A stretch of DNA of 64,000 nt from Microbacterium sp. SORGH_AS_0428. GTDB taxonomy: Bacteria > Actinomycetota > Actinomycetes > Actinomycetales > Microbacteriaceae. Position numbers and translations under genes: made by a program. Every line of letters begins with the position of its first letter. The stretch's first letter is position 1. Below, piece by piece: positions 38,414 through 47,974 of the stretch. The notes under the pieces were generated by a model. It made no database searches. It saw only the letters and a program-made list of their open reading frames with translations, and was not told where the DNA came from. The stretch is taken from positions 3,038,001-3,102,000 of the forward strand of contig NZ_JAVIZT010000001.1 in assembly GCF_031453615.1 (NCBI RefSeq). Direction: 5' to 3'.

Positions 38414-39647
38414 CGCCGCGGCGGCCGAACGCGAGCCGCAGCACCACGCCGACGGCGAGCACGCCCGCCCCGGCGAGGGCCGCCTGCCACGGAAGCGTCA
38501 CGGCGAGCACCGCGCATCCGGCGGCGCCGAGGGCGGCGAGGGCGCGCGGGAAGCGGCGCTGCGCCGCATCCTGTCGCAGGGCCGCGAGGTTCGCGACGAG
38601 GTAGTACACGAGCACGCCGAGGGATGAGAACCCGATCGCGCCGCGCAGGTCGACGAGGGCGACCGCGACCATGACGACCGCGCCGACGGCGATCTCGGCG
38701 CGGTAGGGCGTGTGACGTGACGGATGCACCGCGGCGAAGAGGCGGGGCAGGTCGCCGCCGCGCGACATCGCGAACGAGGTGCGCCCGATGCCGGCGATGA
38801 GGGCGAGGAGCGCGCCGAGGGATGCGGCGGCGGCACCCACGCGCACGACCGGCTGCGCCCACTCCCAGCCCGCGGCCGCGACGAGCTCGGCCAGCGGAGC
38901 GGATGCGGCCGCCAGCCGTTCGGGGCCGAGCACGAGCAGGCACAGCACGGCGAGGATCGCGTACACCGTGAGCGCGCCCGCGAAGGCACCGAGGATCGCG
39001 CGGGGGATCGTGCGGGCGGGGTCGCGCACCTCCTCGCCCATCGTGGCGATCCGGGCGTAGCCGGCGAAGGCGAAGAAGATGAGCCCCGCCGACTGCAGCA
39101 CCCCGTACGGGTTGACGTCGCCGCCGGCCCAGCCGGCGCCGTCCGGCAGCGACACCGCACCGGCGGCCACGACGACGGCGAGGCACAGCAGCACGATCGC
39201 GACCAGGATGCGGGTGAGCCGGGCCGTGCGGGTGACGCCGAGCAGGTTCACGATCGTGAGCGCCGCGACCGCCGCGACGGCCACGGGCCGCTCGAACCCG
39301 GCAGGAGCCGCGTAGGCCGCGAACGTCATCGCCATGGCGGCGCAGCTCGCGAGCTTGCCGATCACGAATCCCCACCCCGCGACGAATCCCGCCCACGGGC
39401 CGAGCTCGGCGCGACCGTAGGCCCAGGCGCCGCCCGCGACCGGATGTGCAGCGGCCAGCTGCGCCGTGGAGGCGGCGTTCGCGAACGCGACGACCGCCGC
39501 GATCGCGAGGCCCCCGAGCAGGCCCGCGCCGGCGGCCTGCGCGGCGGGGGCGAAGACGGCGAACACCCCGGCGCCGATCATCGAGCCGAGGCCGATCGCC
39601 ACGGCATCGCCGAGTCCGAGGCGTCGCTGGAGGGTCGGGCCGGTCAC
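38397..39647 (-). CDS. APC-family amino-acid permease
   Basis: A 416-residue transporter with about 12 membrane segments. The TM1 hallmark GLGSMIGAGVFA lies near residues 17-28, and an APC-like loop before TM6-TM7 reads ARIATMGEEVRDPARTIPRAI. It should import or exchange amino acids or amines; the substrate is unknown. The GTG at 39647 is favoured over the frame start at 39698 because TAGGGT lies seven bases before it and the conserved domain starts within 10 residues. Confidence 0.82.
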   Translation of the reverse strand: MTGPTLQRRLGLGDAVAIGLGSMIGAGVFAVFAPAAQAAGAGLLGGLAIAAVVAFANAASTAQLAAAHPVAGGAWAYGRAELGPWAGFVAGWGFVIGKLASCAAMAMTFAAYAAPAGFERPVAVAAVAALTIVNLLGVTRTARLTRILVAIVLLCLAVVVAAGAVSLPDGAGWAGGDVNPYGVLQSAGLIFFAFAGYARIATMGEEVRDPARTIPRAILGAFAGALTVYAILAVLCLLVLGPERLAAASAPLAELVAAAGWEWAQPVVRVGAAAASLGALLALIAGIGRTSFAMSRGGDLPRLFAAVHPSRHTPYRAEIAVGAVVMVAVALVDLRGAIGFSSLGVLVYYLVANLAALRQDAAQRRFPRALAALGAAGCAVLAVTLPWQAALAGAGVLAVGVVLRLAFGRRGATRAA

Positions 39648-39742
39648 GTCGGGCACCCTACTGCAGCGGTGTGAACCGCCGGGGAGCCGATCGGTCACCC
39701 AGCCGTCACGACCCGTTCACCGCGAGGGGTTCGGATGGGTGC

Positions 39743-40591
39743 GTGGCCCGCATCCGATTCCCCGCGCGCACGGTCGCCGCGACCGCCGGAGTGATCGCGT
39801 TCGCGCTCGCCGCCGCCCGCGAGGTGCTGCGCCGCCAGGCCGCGCACGCCCGGCGGCAGATCGGCAAGCCGCTCGGCGAACAGGCGCCGTCGGCCGACCG
39901 CGTGTGGCGTCCCGGCTACGACGGCACGCCCATCGAGCTCCTCGTGCTGGGGGACTCGATCGCCGCGGGGCTCGGGGCCGAGCGGCGCAAGGACACGCTG
40001 GGCGCCCGCCTCGCCCGCGCGCTCGCCCGGCGGACGCAGCGCCCCGTGCGCCTGCGCACCGCGGCCGTGGTGGGCTCCGAGTCCGCCGCGCTCGCGGCCC
40101 AGCTCGACGCCCTGCCCGCCGACTATCGCGCGGACGTCGCGGTGATCGTGGTCGGCGGCAACGACGTGACGCACCGCATCCCGGTCTCCCGCGCGGTGGC
40201 GTCGCTGGAGGAGGCGATCGAGCGCCTGCGACACGAGGGCACCGAGGTCGTCGTCGGCACCTGCCCGGACCTCGGCGCACTGCGTCCGGTGCCGCAGCCG
40301 CTGCGCTCGCTCGGCTCGCGCCTGTCGCGGCAGCTCGCCCATGCGCAGGCGCGCGCGGCGACCGCCGCGGGAGCATGGGCCGTCTCGTTGCGGCACGTCG
40401 TGGGGCCGTTCTTCATCTCGAACCCCGACGAGATGTTCAGCCTCGACCGCTTCCACCCGAGCGCGGTCGGCTACCGCCGTACCGCCGATGCGCTGCTGCC
40501 GTCGGTTCTCGCTGCGCTGGGCGAAGGCGTGCGGCTGCCCTCCGGACACCAGGCTCCTGACATGCGGGACGAGCTCGCCGGCAGGGGTTGA
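39743..40591 (+). CDS. SGNH/GDSL hydrolase with N-terminal membrane anchor
   Basis: A 282-residue protein with a basic N-terminus and one hydrophobic segment (about 8-25). Block I is VLGDSIAAGLG with the nucleophilic Ser, the GGND block is VVGGNDVTH, and the catalytic Asp/His are in DRFHPSAVGY. These are all the marks of an SGNH esterase/lipase, probably acting at the outer face. Substrate unknown. The GTG at 39743 is the best start, giving the signal-anchor after a short basic lead. Confidence 0.82.
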   Translation: MARIRFPARTVAATAGVIAFALAAAREVLRRQAAHARRQIGKPLGEQAPSADRVWRPGYDGTPIELLVLGDSIAAGLGAERRKDTLGARLARALARRTQRPVRLRTAAVVGSESAALAAQLDALPADYRADVAVIVVGGNDVTHRIPVSRAVASLEEAIERLRHEGTEVVVGTCPDLGALRPVPQPLRSLGSRLSRQLAHAQARAATAAGAWAVSLRHVVGPFFISNPDEMFSLDRFHPSAVGYRRTADALLPSVLAALGEGVRLPSGHQAPDMRDELAGRG

Positions 40592-40617
40592 CCTGGTCGC
40601 GCGCGCCCCGATTGGCT
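40588..40617 (+). promoter_or_regulatory. putative promoter of O-methyltransferase gene
   Basis: TTGACC (40588-40593), an 18-nt spacer, then TTGGCT (40612-40617), and six bases later the ATG at 40624. The -35 matches consensus well, the -10 less well; the start codon would be at or near the transcript 5' end. Confidence 0.4.
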
Positions 40618-40623
40618 GGCGGC

Positions 40624-42678
<2,055 letters not shown>

Positions 42679-42679
<1 letters not shown>

Positions 42680-42698
42680 GTGACGACCGAACGTCACT
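42679..42698 (+). other. short hairpin after eno
   Basis: AGTGACG and CGTCACT pair over 7 bp with a 6-nt loop directly at the eno stop. It may trim or partly end the eno transcript before divIC. Confidence 0.4.
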
Positions 42699-42715
42699 GA
42701 ACGAGAGGAGGAGCC

Positions 42716-43249
42716 GTGGCAGCACGAACGGCTCCTCCTTCTCGTTCCCGGGCTTCTTCGGATGCGGCCCGGCGCCGCGTCGACGTGCGCGACTGGCTGG
42801 GCGGCATCCGGCTCTCCGGTTTCATGATCATCATGTTGGGCCTGGTCGTGCTGGGCGTGCTCGTGCTGGTGCCGACCGTGGGTACCTACCTCGACCAGCA
42901 GCAGCGGATCGCCGCGCTCAAGAACTCGGTGCAGCTCACCGAGTCGCAGATTGCCGACCTGCAGGCGCAGAGCGAGCGCTGGGACGACCCGGCGTACATC
43001 ACGACGCAGGCGCGTGAGCGGCTGTACTACATGAACCCGGGCGAGATCGCCTACATCGTCGACAACGACCTGACGGCGGCGCAGCAGCCGCGCGAGCAGG
43101 ATGCGGTCAGCGACGAGGTGCAGCAGACGCGCACCGACTGGATGGCCCAGCTCGTGGGCTCCGTCGTCACCGCCGGCGCCGCCAAGACCGCGGTCGCCGA
43201 CCCCTCCGCTCCCGCGGACGGCGGGACGCCCGCCACTCCCGCACCCTGA
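42716..43249 (+). CDS. septum formation initiator, DivIC/FtsB-like
   Basis: A 177-residue division protein. A basic N-terminus is followed by one TM segment (about 33-55), a coiled coil (about 57-85), and the conserved YITTQARERLYYMNPGE. It should join the FtsL/FtsQ subcomplex at the septum, pointing outward. A Pro/Ala-rich tail follows. The GTG at 42716 follows GAGGAGG. Position after eno is conserved in actinobacteria. Confidence 0.87.
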   Translation: MAARTAPPSRSRASSDAARRRVDVRDWLGGIRLSGFMIIMLGLVVLGVLVLVPTVGTYLDQQQRIAALKNSVQLTESQIADLQAQSERWDDPAYITTQARERLYYMNPGEIAYIVDNDLTAAQQPREQDAVSDEVQQTRTDWMAQLVGSVVTAGAAKTAVADPSAPADGGTPATPAP

Positions 43250-43274
43250 ACCCGGCCTCCCAGACGGGTCACGG

Positions 43275-43280
43275 TAACCT
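43275..43280 (+). promoter_or_regulatory. -10 box of DUF501 gene
   Basis: TAACCT is followed by six bases and the GTG at 43287. The six bases include GGGAGG, so either a leaderless or a Shine-Dalgarno start from a further-upstream transcript is possible. Confidence 0.45.
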
Positions 43281-43286
43281 GGGAGG

Positions 43287-43820
43287 GTGAGTTCCGCGCC
43301 TTTCCCCCCGGTCACCGACGCCGAGCTCGCGGTGCTCCGCTCCCAGCTGGGGCGCCCGGCGCGCGATGTCGTCGGGATCGCCGCGCGCTGTGTGTGCGGC
43401 AATCCGACCGTGGTCGCCACCGCGCCGCGACTGGCCGACGGCACGCCGTTTCCCACCTTCTACTACCTCACGCATCCCGCCGCCACCGCGGCGATGTCGA
43501 CGCTCGAGGCCGAGCACGTCATGCCCGAGTTCGCCGCGATGCTGGAGGACGAAGACACCGCCGCCGCGTATCAGGCGGCGCACGAGGCGTACCTGGCCGA
43601 CCGCGAGAGCTTCGGCGAGGTGCCCGAGATCGCCGGTATCTCGGCCGGGGGCATGCCCACCCGGGTGAAGTGCCTGCACGCCCTCGCCGGCCACGCCCTG
43701 GCGGCCGGCCCCGGCGTCAACCCGATCGGCGATGCCGCGCTGGAGCGCAGCACCTGGTCGCCGACTCGCTGCGTGTGCGCCGACCCCGGCGCGGCGCTCG
43801 CCGAGGGCACCCCGGGGTGA
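43287..43820 (+). CDS. DUF501 family protein
   Basis: A 177-residue soluble protein with the DUF501 pattern CVCGNPTVVATAPRLADGTPFPTFYYLTHP and MPTRVKCLHALAGHALAAGPGVNPIGD, the latter split by conserved Lys-Cys-Leu-His. Conserved Cys and His suggest metal binding or catalysis, but no function is known. The gene is nearly always beside eno and divIC in actinobacteria. It overlaps the subtilase start by 4 nt. Confidence 0.85.
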   Translation: MSSAPFPPVTDAELAVLRSQLGRPARDVVGIAARCVCGNPTVVATAPRLADGTPFPTFYYLTHPAATAAMSTLEAEHVMPEFAAMLEDEDTAAAYQAAHEAYLADRESFGEVPEIAGISAGGMPTRVKCLHALAGHALAAGPGVNPIGDAALERSTWSPTRCVCADPGAALAEGTPG

Positions 43821-45121
43821 GAGCGCTCGCCCTGCGGGTCGCTGCCGCGCTGGTTCTCGTCGCGCTGACGGCGGGTGTCGCGCCCGCAGCCTATGCGCAG
43901 ACGACGCCGGCGCCGGTGCCGCAGGAGAGCCCGGGCGTCGACCCGATGCGCGCGCAGGAGTACTGGCTCGACGCGTACGGCATCCGCAAGGCGTGGGACA
44001 CCACGCGCGGCAAGGGCGTGAAGATCGCGATCATCGACACGGGCATCGGCAAGGCGCCCGAGTTCGACGGCGCGGTCGTCGGCGGAACGGATGTATCGGG
44101 TCTCGGCACGGCCGACGGTCGCACACCGGTGGGCGCGGTCGACGCGAACCACGGCAGCTGGGTGGCGTCGCTGGCCGCATCCCGCGGGCTGCCGAACGAG
44201 ACGGGCATGATCGGGGTCGCGCCGGAGGCGTCGCTGCTGTCGGTGTCGGTCGGGTTCGGCACGAGCTCTCCGGTGCCGTTCTCCGAGCAGATCGCCAACG
44301 CGATGCGGTGGTCGGTCGACAACGGCGCGAAGGTCATCAACCTGTCGTTCACGACGAACACCCTCGACTGGGATCCGAGCTGGGACGACGCGTTCCAGTA
44401 CGCCTTCGAGCACGACGTGGTCGTGATCGTGGCGGCGGGCAACCGCGGTTCGGGCACGGCGCGCGTGGGTGCGCCGGCGACCATTCCCGGCGTGCTGCCG
44501 GTCGCGGGCGTGGACCCGCAGGGCAAGGCGAGTGTGGAGGCGTCGACGCAGGGCATCACGCTGGGCGTCTCGGCTCCCAGCGAGCAACTGCTCGGTGTCT
44601 CGGCCGACGGCCAGGTGGTCGTGTGGAAGGGCACGAGCGGTGCGGCGCCGATCGTGGCGGGCATCGCCGCGCTGGTTCGGGCGGCGCATCCGGAGCTGGA
44701 TGCGGCGAACGTGATCGAGCGGCTGATCGCGACGGCGAAGGCGCCCGCCGGGGTGGGCTCGCTGCCGGACGACCAGTACGGGTATGGCCTGGTGGATGCG
44801 GCTGCGGCGGTGTCCGCATCCGTTCCGCAGGTGTCGGCGAACCCGATGGGCGACCTGTCGGAGTGGATCCGCGTGCACCGCCGGGCGGAGGAGTCTCCGG
44901 CGCCGTTGCCGACGGTGGGGGAGGTGTCGGTGCCGCCGCTGCCGCCCGCCGAGGCGGGTTCGCGTCCGGCGTCTCCGCTGCTGCCCAGCATGGATACGCT
45001 TTTGTACGGATCGATACCGTTATTGGTGTTCTCGGTGGCCGCTATACTGATAGCGCTCGGCGTCAGTGCTGCTGTCCGTCGCATCCGATTGGCGCGTGTC
45101 GAACGCGCGCGCAGCCGTTGA
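43817..45121 (+). CDS. mycosin-like membrane-anchored subtilisin (S8) protease
   Basis: A 434-residue exported protease. The signal peptide (about 1-27) ends AAYA-QTT. The catalytic triad is Asp in IIDTGIG, His in DANHGSWVAS, and Ser in GTSGAAPIVAG, with oxyanion Asn in VAAGNRGSG. A proline-rich linker (about 355-390) leads to a C-terminal TM (about 396-418) and basic tail. This layout matches mycosins (MycP) of type VII secretion, but no ESX genes are nearby. GTG 43817 overlaps the DUF501 stop. A promoter for ndh is embedded in its last codons. Confidence 0.86.
   Translation: MRALALRVAAALVLVALTAGVAPAAYAQTTPAPVPQESPGVDPMRAQEYWLDAYGIRKAWDTTRGKGVKIAIIDTGIGKAPEFDGAVVGGTDVSGLGTADGRTPVGAVDANHGSWVASLAASRGLPNETGMIGVAPEASLLSVSVGFGTSSPVPFSEQIANAMRWSVDNGAKVINLSFTTNTLDWDPSWDDAFQYAFEHDVVVIVAAGNRGSGTARVGAPATIPGVLPVAGVDPQGKASVEASTQGITLGVSAPSEQLLGVSADGQVVVWKGTSGAAPIVAGIAALVRAAHPELDAANVIERLIATAKAPAGVGSLPDDQYGYGLVDAAAAVSASVPQVSANPMGDLSEWIRVHRRAEESPAPLPTVGEVSVPPLPPAEAGSRPASPLLPSMDTLLYGSIPLLVFSVAAILIALGVSAAVRRIRLARVERARSR
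45020..45048 (+). promoter_or_regulatory. promoter of ndh inside the subtilase 3' end
   Basis: TTATTG (45020-45025), a 17-nt spacer and TATACT (45043-45048). The TATACT hexamer is the best -10 match in the window. Host codons here include ATA, TTA and TTG, rare in this genome, as if amino-acid coding gave way to the promoter. Predicted leader about 90 nt. Confidence 0.65.
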
Positions 45122-45144
45122 ATCGTCTAGGAGTTCGTTCCACC

Positions 45145-46605
45145 GTGACCAGCACCGTGCCCAGGATCCTCATTGTCGGCGGCGGCTACGCCGGCTTCTA
45201 CACCGCCTGGAAGCTTGAGAAGCATCTGCGCAAGGGCGAAGCCGAGGTCACCATGGTCGACCCGCTTCCCTACATGACGTACCAGCCGTTCCTGCCCGAG
45301 GTCGCCGCGGGCGAGATCGAGCCGCGGCACGCGGTGGTGGGTCACCGTCGTCACCTGAAGCGCACGCGTGTCGTGGCCGCGAAGGTGACCGGCATCGACC
45401 ACGCGAACAAGGTCGCCACGATCACGCCCGAGCTGGGTGAGCCGTGGCAGGAGGAGTACGACCAGATCGTCGTGACCGCCGGTGCCGTCTCGCGCACGTT
45501 CCCGATCCCGGGCATCGCCGAGAACGCGATCGGTCTGAAGACGATCGAGGAGGCCGTCGCGATCCGCGACCGCCTGATCAAGAACTTCGAGCTGGCGTCG
45601 AACCTGCCGGCCGGCCCCGAGCGCGACCGCCTGCTGAGCGTGGTCGTCGTCGGTGGCGGTTTCGCGGGTATCGAGGTGTTCGCCGAGCTGCGCGCCCTGG
45701 CGTCGTCGCTCGTGAAGGACTACCCGACGCTGACGTTCGACGACACGCACTTCCACCTCATCGAGGCGATGGGGCGCATCATGCCCGAGGTGTCGCAGAA
45801 GACGAGCGAGTGGGTGCTGAAGAGCCTCGCCGAGCGCGGTGCGTTCGTGCACCTCGACACGCAGGTCAAGGGCGCCGTCGACGGCAACGTCGAGCTCTCG
45901 ACCGGTGAGGTCATCCCCACCGACCTGATCGTGTGGACCGCCGGTGTCATGGCCAACCCGACCGTCGTGCGCGGGGGAGACCTGCCCGTCGAAGAGCGCG
46001 GCCGCATCCGTGCGCGCGCCGACCTCCGCGTGGGTACGCCGGAGGAGATCGTCGAGGGCGCGTGGGCTGCCGGTGACGTCGCGGCTGTTCCCGACCTGTC
46101 GGGTGGCGGCGTGGGCGGCTACTGCGTGCCGAACGCGCAGCACGCCGTGCGTCAGGCCAAGCTCATGGCCAAGAACATCACCGCCGTGATCCGTGGCGAG
46201 TTGCCGCGCGAGTACGTGCACAAGAACCTCGGCGCCGTCGCGGGCCTGGGTCTGTACAACGGTGTGTTCCAGTCGGGCAAGTTCGCGATGAAGGGCTTCT
46301 TCGCCTGGCTCGCGCACCGCGGTTACCACGGTCTGGCGATGCCGTCGTGGGAGCGCAAGTGGCGCGTGATCGGCGACTGGCTGCACAACTTCTTCCTGGG
46401 TCGCGACAACGTCACGCTCATCACGGTGCAGAACCCGCGCGAGACGTTCGAGGCCTTCGCCGCGCGTCCGCGTCCGGCCGCTGCCGAGGCTCCGGCCGAG
46501 AAGCCCGCCACCCCCGCGATCGATCCGAAGAGCGTCGCGAAGGATGAGGGTGCTGCCGCCGTGGCTCCCGCCGAGAAGGACAAGAAGGTCGCCGCGAAGG
46601 GCTGA
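45145..46605 (+). CDS. ndh: type II NADH:quinone dehydrogenase
   Basis: A 486-residue flavoprotein oxidising NADH and reducing menaquinone without pumping protons. The FAD motif is ILIVGGGYAGFYTAWKLE (about 8-25), the NADH motif VVVVGGGFAGIEVFAEL (about 169-185), and the second FAD region has AAGDVAAVPD. A hydrophobic/amphipathic C-terminal region near 385-430 attaches it to the membrane. It ends in a low-complexity Ala/Lys/Glu tail of about 50 residues. GTG 45145 follows TAGGAG at a longer-than-usual distance. A strong terminator follows. Confidence 0.92.
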   Translation: MTSTVPRILIVGGGYAGFYTAWKLEKHLRKGEAEVTMVDPLPYMTYQPFLPEVAAGEIEPRHAVVGHRRHLKRTRVVAAKVTGIDHANKVATITPELGEPWQEEYDQIVVTAGAVSRTFPIPGIAENAIGLKTIEEAVAIRDRLIKNFELASNLPAGPERDRLLSVVVVGGGFAGIEVFAELRALASSLVKDYPTLTFDDTHFHLIEAMGRIMPEVSQKTSEWVLKSLAERGAFVHLDTQVKGAVDGNVELSTGEVIPTDLIVWTAGVMANPTVVRGGDLPVEERGRIRARADLRVGTPEEIVEGAWAAGDVAAVPDLSGGGVGGYCVPNAQHAVRQAKLMAKNITAVIRGELPREYVHKNLGAVAGLGLYNGVFQSGKFAMKGFFAWLAHRGYHGLAMPSWERKWRVIGDWLHNFFLGRDNVTLITVQNPRETFEAFAARPRPAAAEAPAEKPATPAIDPKSVAKDEGAAAVAPAEKDKKVAAKG

Positions 46606-46618
46606 CCCTCTCTGCTTG

Positions 46619-46656
46619 GACGCTGCCCCCGTCGCTTCGGTGACGGGGGCAGCGTC
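46619..46656 (+). terminator. terminator of ndh
   Basis: GACGCTGCCCCCGTC and GACGGGGGCAGCGTC form a perfect 15-bp stem with an 8-nt loop, 13 nt after the ndh stop. Confidence 0.88.
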
Positions 46657-46697
46657 ATGCATGGCCAGTGCCCGGCGGCGCGCTAGCGTGGAGGCGG

Positions 46698-46770
46698 GCC
46701 CCCATAGCCCAACGGCAGAGGCAGGCGACTTAAAATCGCTTCAGTCTGGGTTCGAGTCCCAGTGGGGGCA
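46698..46770 (+). tRNA. tRNA with UAA anticodon (Leu by anticodon), short variable loop
   Basis: Acceptor GCCCCCA pairs with TGGGGGC (46763-46769); anticodon stem GGCGA/TCGCT holds loop CTTAAAA with anticodon TAA; T-arm is CTGGG-TTCGAGT-CCCAG. The discriminator is A46770 and no CCA is encoded. The anticodon reads the Leu codon UUA. The variable loop is only about 5 nt (class I), whereas bacterial leucine tRNAs have a long variable arm. TAGCGT lies 8 nt upstream. It borders the low-GC island. Confidence 0.85.
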
Positions 46771-46831
46771 CTGGGACACGTCTCTCCGAACTCGCAGCAA
46801 GTATCACGCTGACGATCGACTTTGGCTGCGA

Positions 46832-46877
46832 CACCTAAGGTGGAAACGGACACTCACTCCGTGCAATCTCTTAGGTG
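46832..46877 (-). terminator. hairpin at the 3' side of the island operon
   Basis: CACCTAAG and CTTAGGTG form the outer 8-bp stem; ACGGA and TCCGT form an inner stem with a 7-nt loop. It lies 58 nt past the last stop of the operon and could end its transcript. Confidence 0.45.
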
Positions 46878-46934
46878 CGCCAGGCTAGCGAGCACCCAGC
46901 ACCGTTAGCGTTCGGAGTGGAGCATTTCGACGGC

Positions 46935-47267
46935 TCAAACGACGACAAGAGCAGCACCCATGGCGATGCCTGCGACCGCCACGATGGAACCGGCAATGAT
47001 TGAACGAACATCGCCGGTTGTTGCGGCGTCTCTCCTGGCTCGCGCCACGACTGTCTTGGTCGTGGTGGCGATGATTCGGCCGTTCTCGTCTACTCGACGA
47101 GCAACGTCCGCCACGTAAAGCCCTGCCCCGAAGGCGACGAGCAACACCCAGGACTCGACCTCAGCAGGATCAGTCGCGACACGAGAGCCAACGACACCTA
47201 TTGCAATCGAACACGCGACAAGCAGGTATCGGTGCATGGAGGCCACTGCTGCGGCGATCCTTCTCAC
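46935..47267 (-). CDS. small membrane protein, last gene of island operon
   Basis: A 110-residue protein, not recognised. Three hydrophobic segments: about 13-30, 39-56 and 88-110. The middle part (57-86) is charged with basic residues and probably cytosolic. The GTG at 47267 overlaps the upstream stop (GTGA); an internal Met at residue 11 (47237) is an alternative. As the terminal membrane gene of a DNA-modification operon, it could be a membrane-acting effector, but there is no homology to support this. Confidence 0.6.
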   Translation of the reverse strand: MRRIAAAVASMHRYLLVACSIAIGVVGSRVATDPAEVESWVLLVAFGAGLYVADVARRVDENGRIIATTTKTVVARARRDAATTGDVRSIIAGSIVAVAGIAMGAALVVV

Positions 47268-47974
47268 GACGTTTCCGTGGATTCGGGCCCTGCCTCAACG
47301 AGGGCCTCAACGTCCGCGATGTCCGCTGCAGACGACCGTGGGCCCAATGCATCTATTCTTCGGGACATTTCAGCGCCCCAATCATCATTCGCCCTATACC
47401 AGGCATCAAACTGAGAGACATAGCGATCGCCTGCGCCTTCATCCATCCCGGCGATGATGGTCGCGGCCTGCGAGTATCGCGCGTCTAGGTCAACACGACG
47501 TAACTCAACACGCCGCTCCATGTTGCGACGGAGGGCGGTCACGCGCGCCTCCCGAGCCTCTTCCATCGATCTCGGCGCCGTCGCGCGGTAGTCAAGAACG
47601 ACCTCGAAAACGCCGTCCTCAGTGAGTCGAAGCACGCCGGCTCCAGCATCCCGGCAGGAATCGATGAAGGTCCCCGATGCCTCGGTGACCACGATGTACA
47701 GATCGCCTGCCGCGATAGCGTGGGACGCTCGGGCCAGGTTGGCGATCCATTTCGGAATCGCCAGGTCGGGGGTCGAACGCAGGTAATAGAAGGTTCGGCG
47801 GCCATTTGCATCTAGACTCTGGAGATCGCCCAGTATCGAGCCAACCATCTTCAGACCTGCAGGAACGGCGACTCGCACGGGCTCGGGGACGAGTGTGAAT
47901 CCAGCCTGGTCGATCGCAATTTCTGCCGCGACCCGCATGTCCGTCTTCGTCGGATCTTCATAGGCTGTGTTCAT
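47264..47974 (-). CDS. unknown 236-residue protein in island operon
   Basis: A soluble-looking protein with no motif I can name. An N-terminal mixed region (1-130) contains a hydrophobic strand-rich stretch (GDLYIVVTEASGTFIDSC, then GVLRLTEDGVFEVVLDYRA), followed by a highly charged helical region (about 135-165, rich in Arg and Glu) and a further helical tail. It overlaps the ParB-like gene by 4 nt upstream and the membrane gene by 4 nt downstream, so all are made together. Possible adaptor or toxin component; function unassigned. Confidence 0.6.
   Translation of the reverse strand: MNTAYEDPTKTDMRVAAEIAIDQAGFTLVPEPVRVAVPAGLKMVGSILGDLQSLDANGRRTFYYLRSTPDLAIPKWIANLARASHAIAAGDLYIVVTEASGTFIDSCRDAGAGVLRLTEDGVFEVVLDYRATAPRSMEEAREARVTALRRNMERRVELRRVDLDARYSQAATIIAGMDEGAGDRYVSQFDAWYRANDDWGAEMSRRIDALGPRSSAADIADVEALVEAGPESTETS

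Noticed and set aside
43287-45121. Type VII secretion locus around the mycosin-like protease
   Set aside because: No WXG100, EccB, EccC, EccD or EccE homologue is present within the window.
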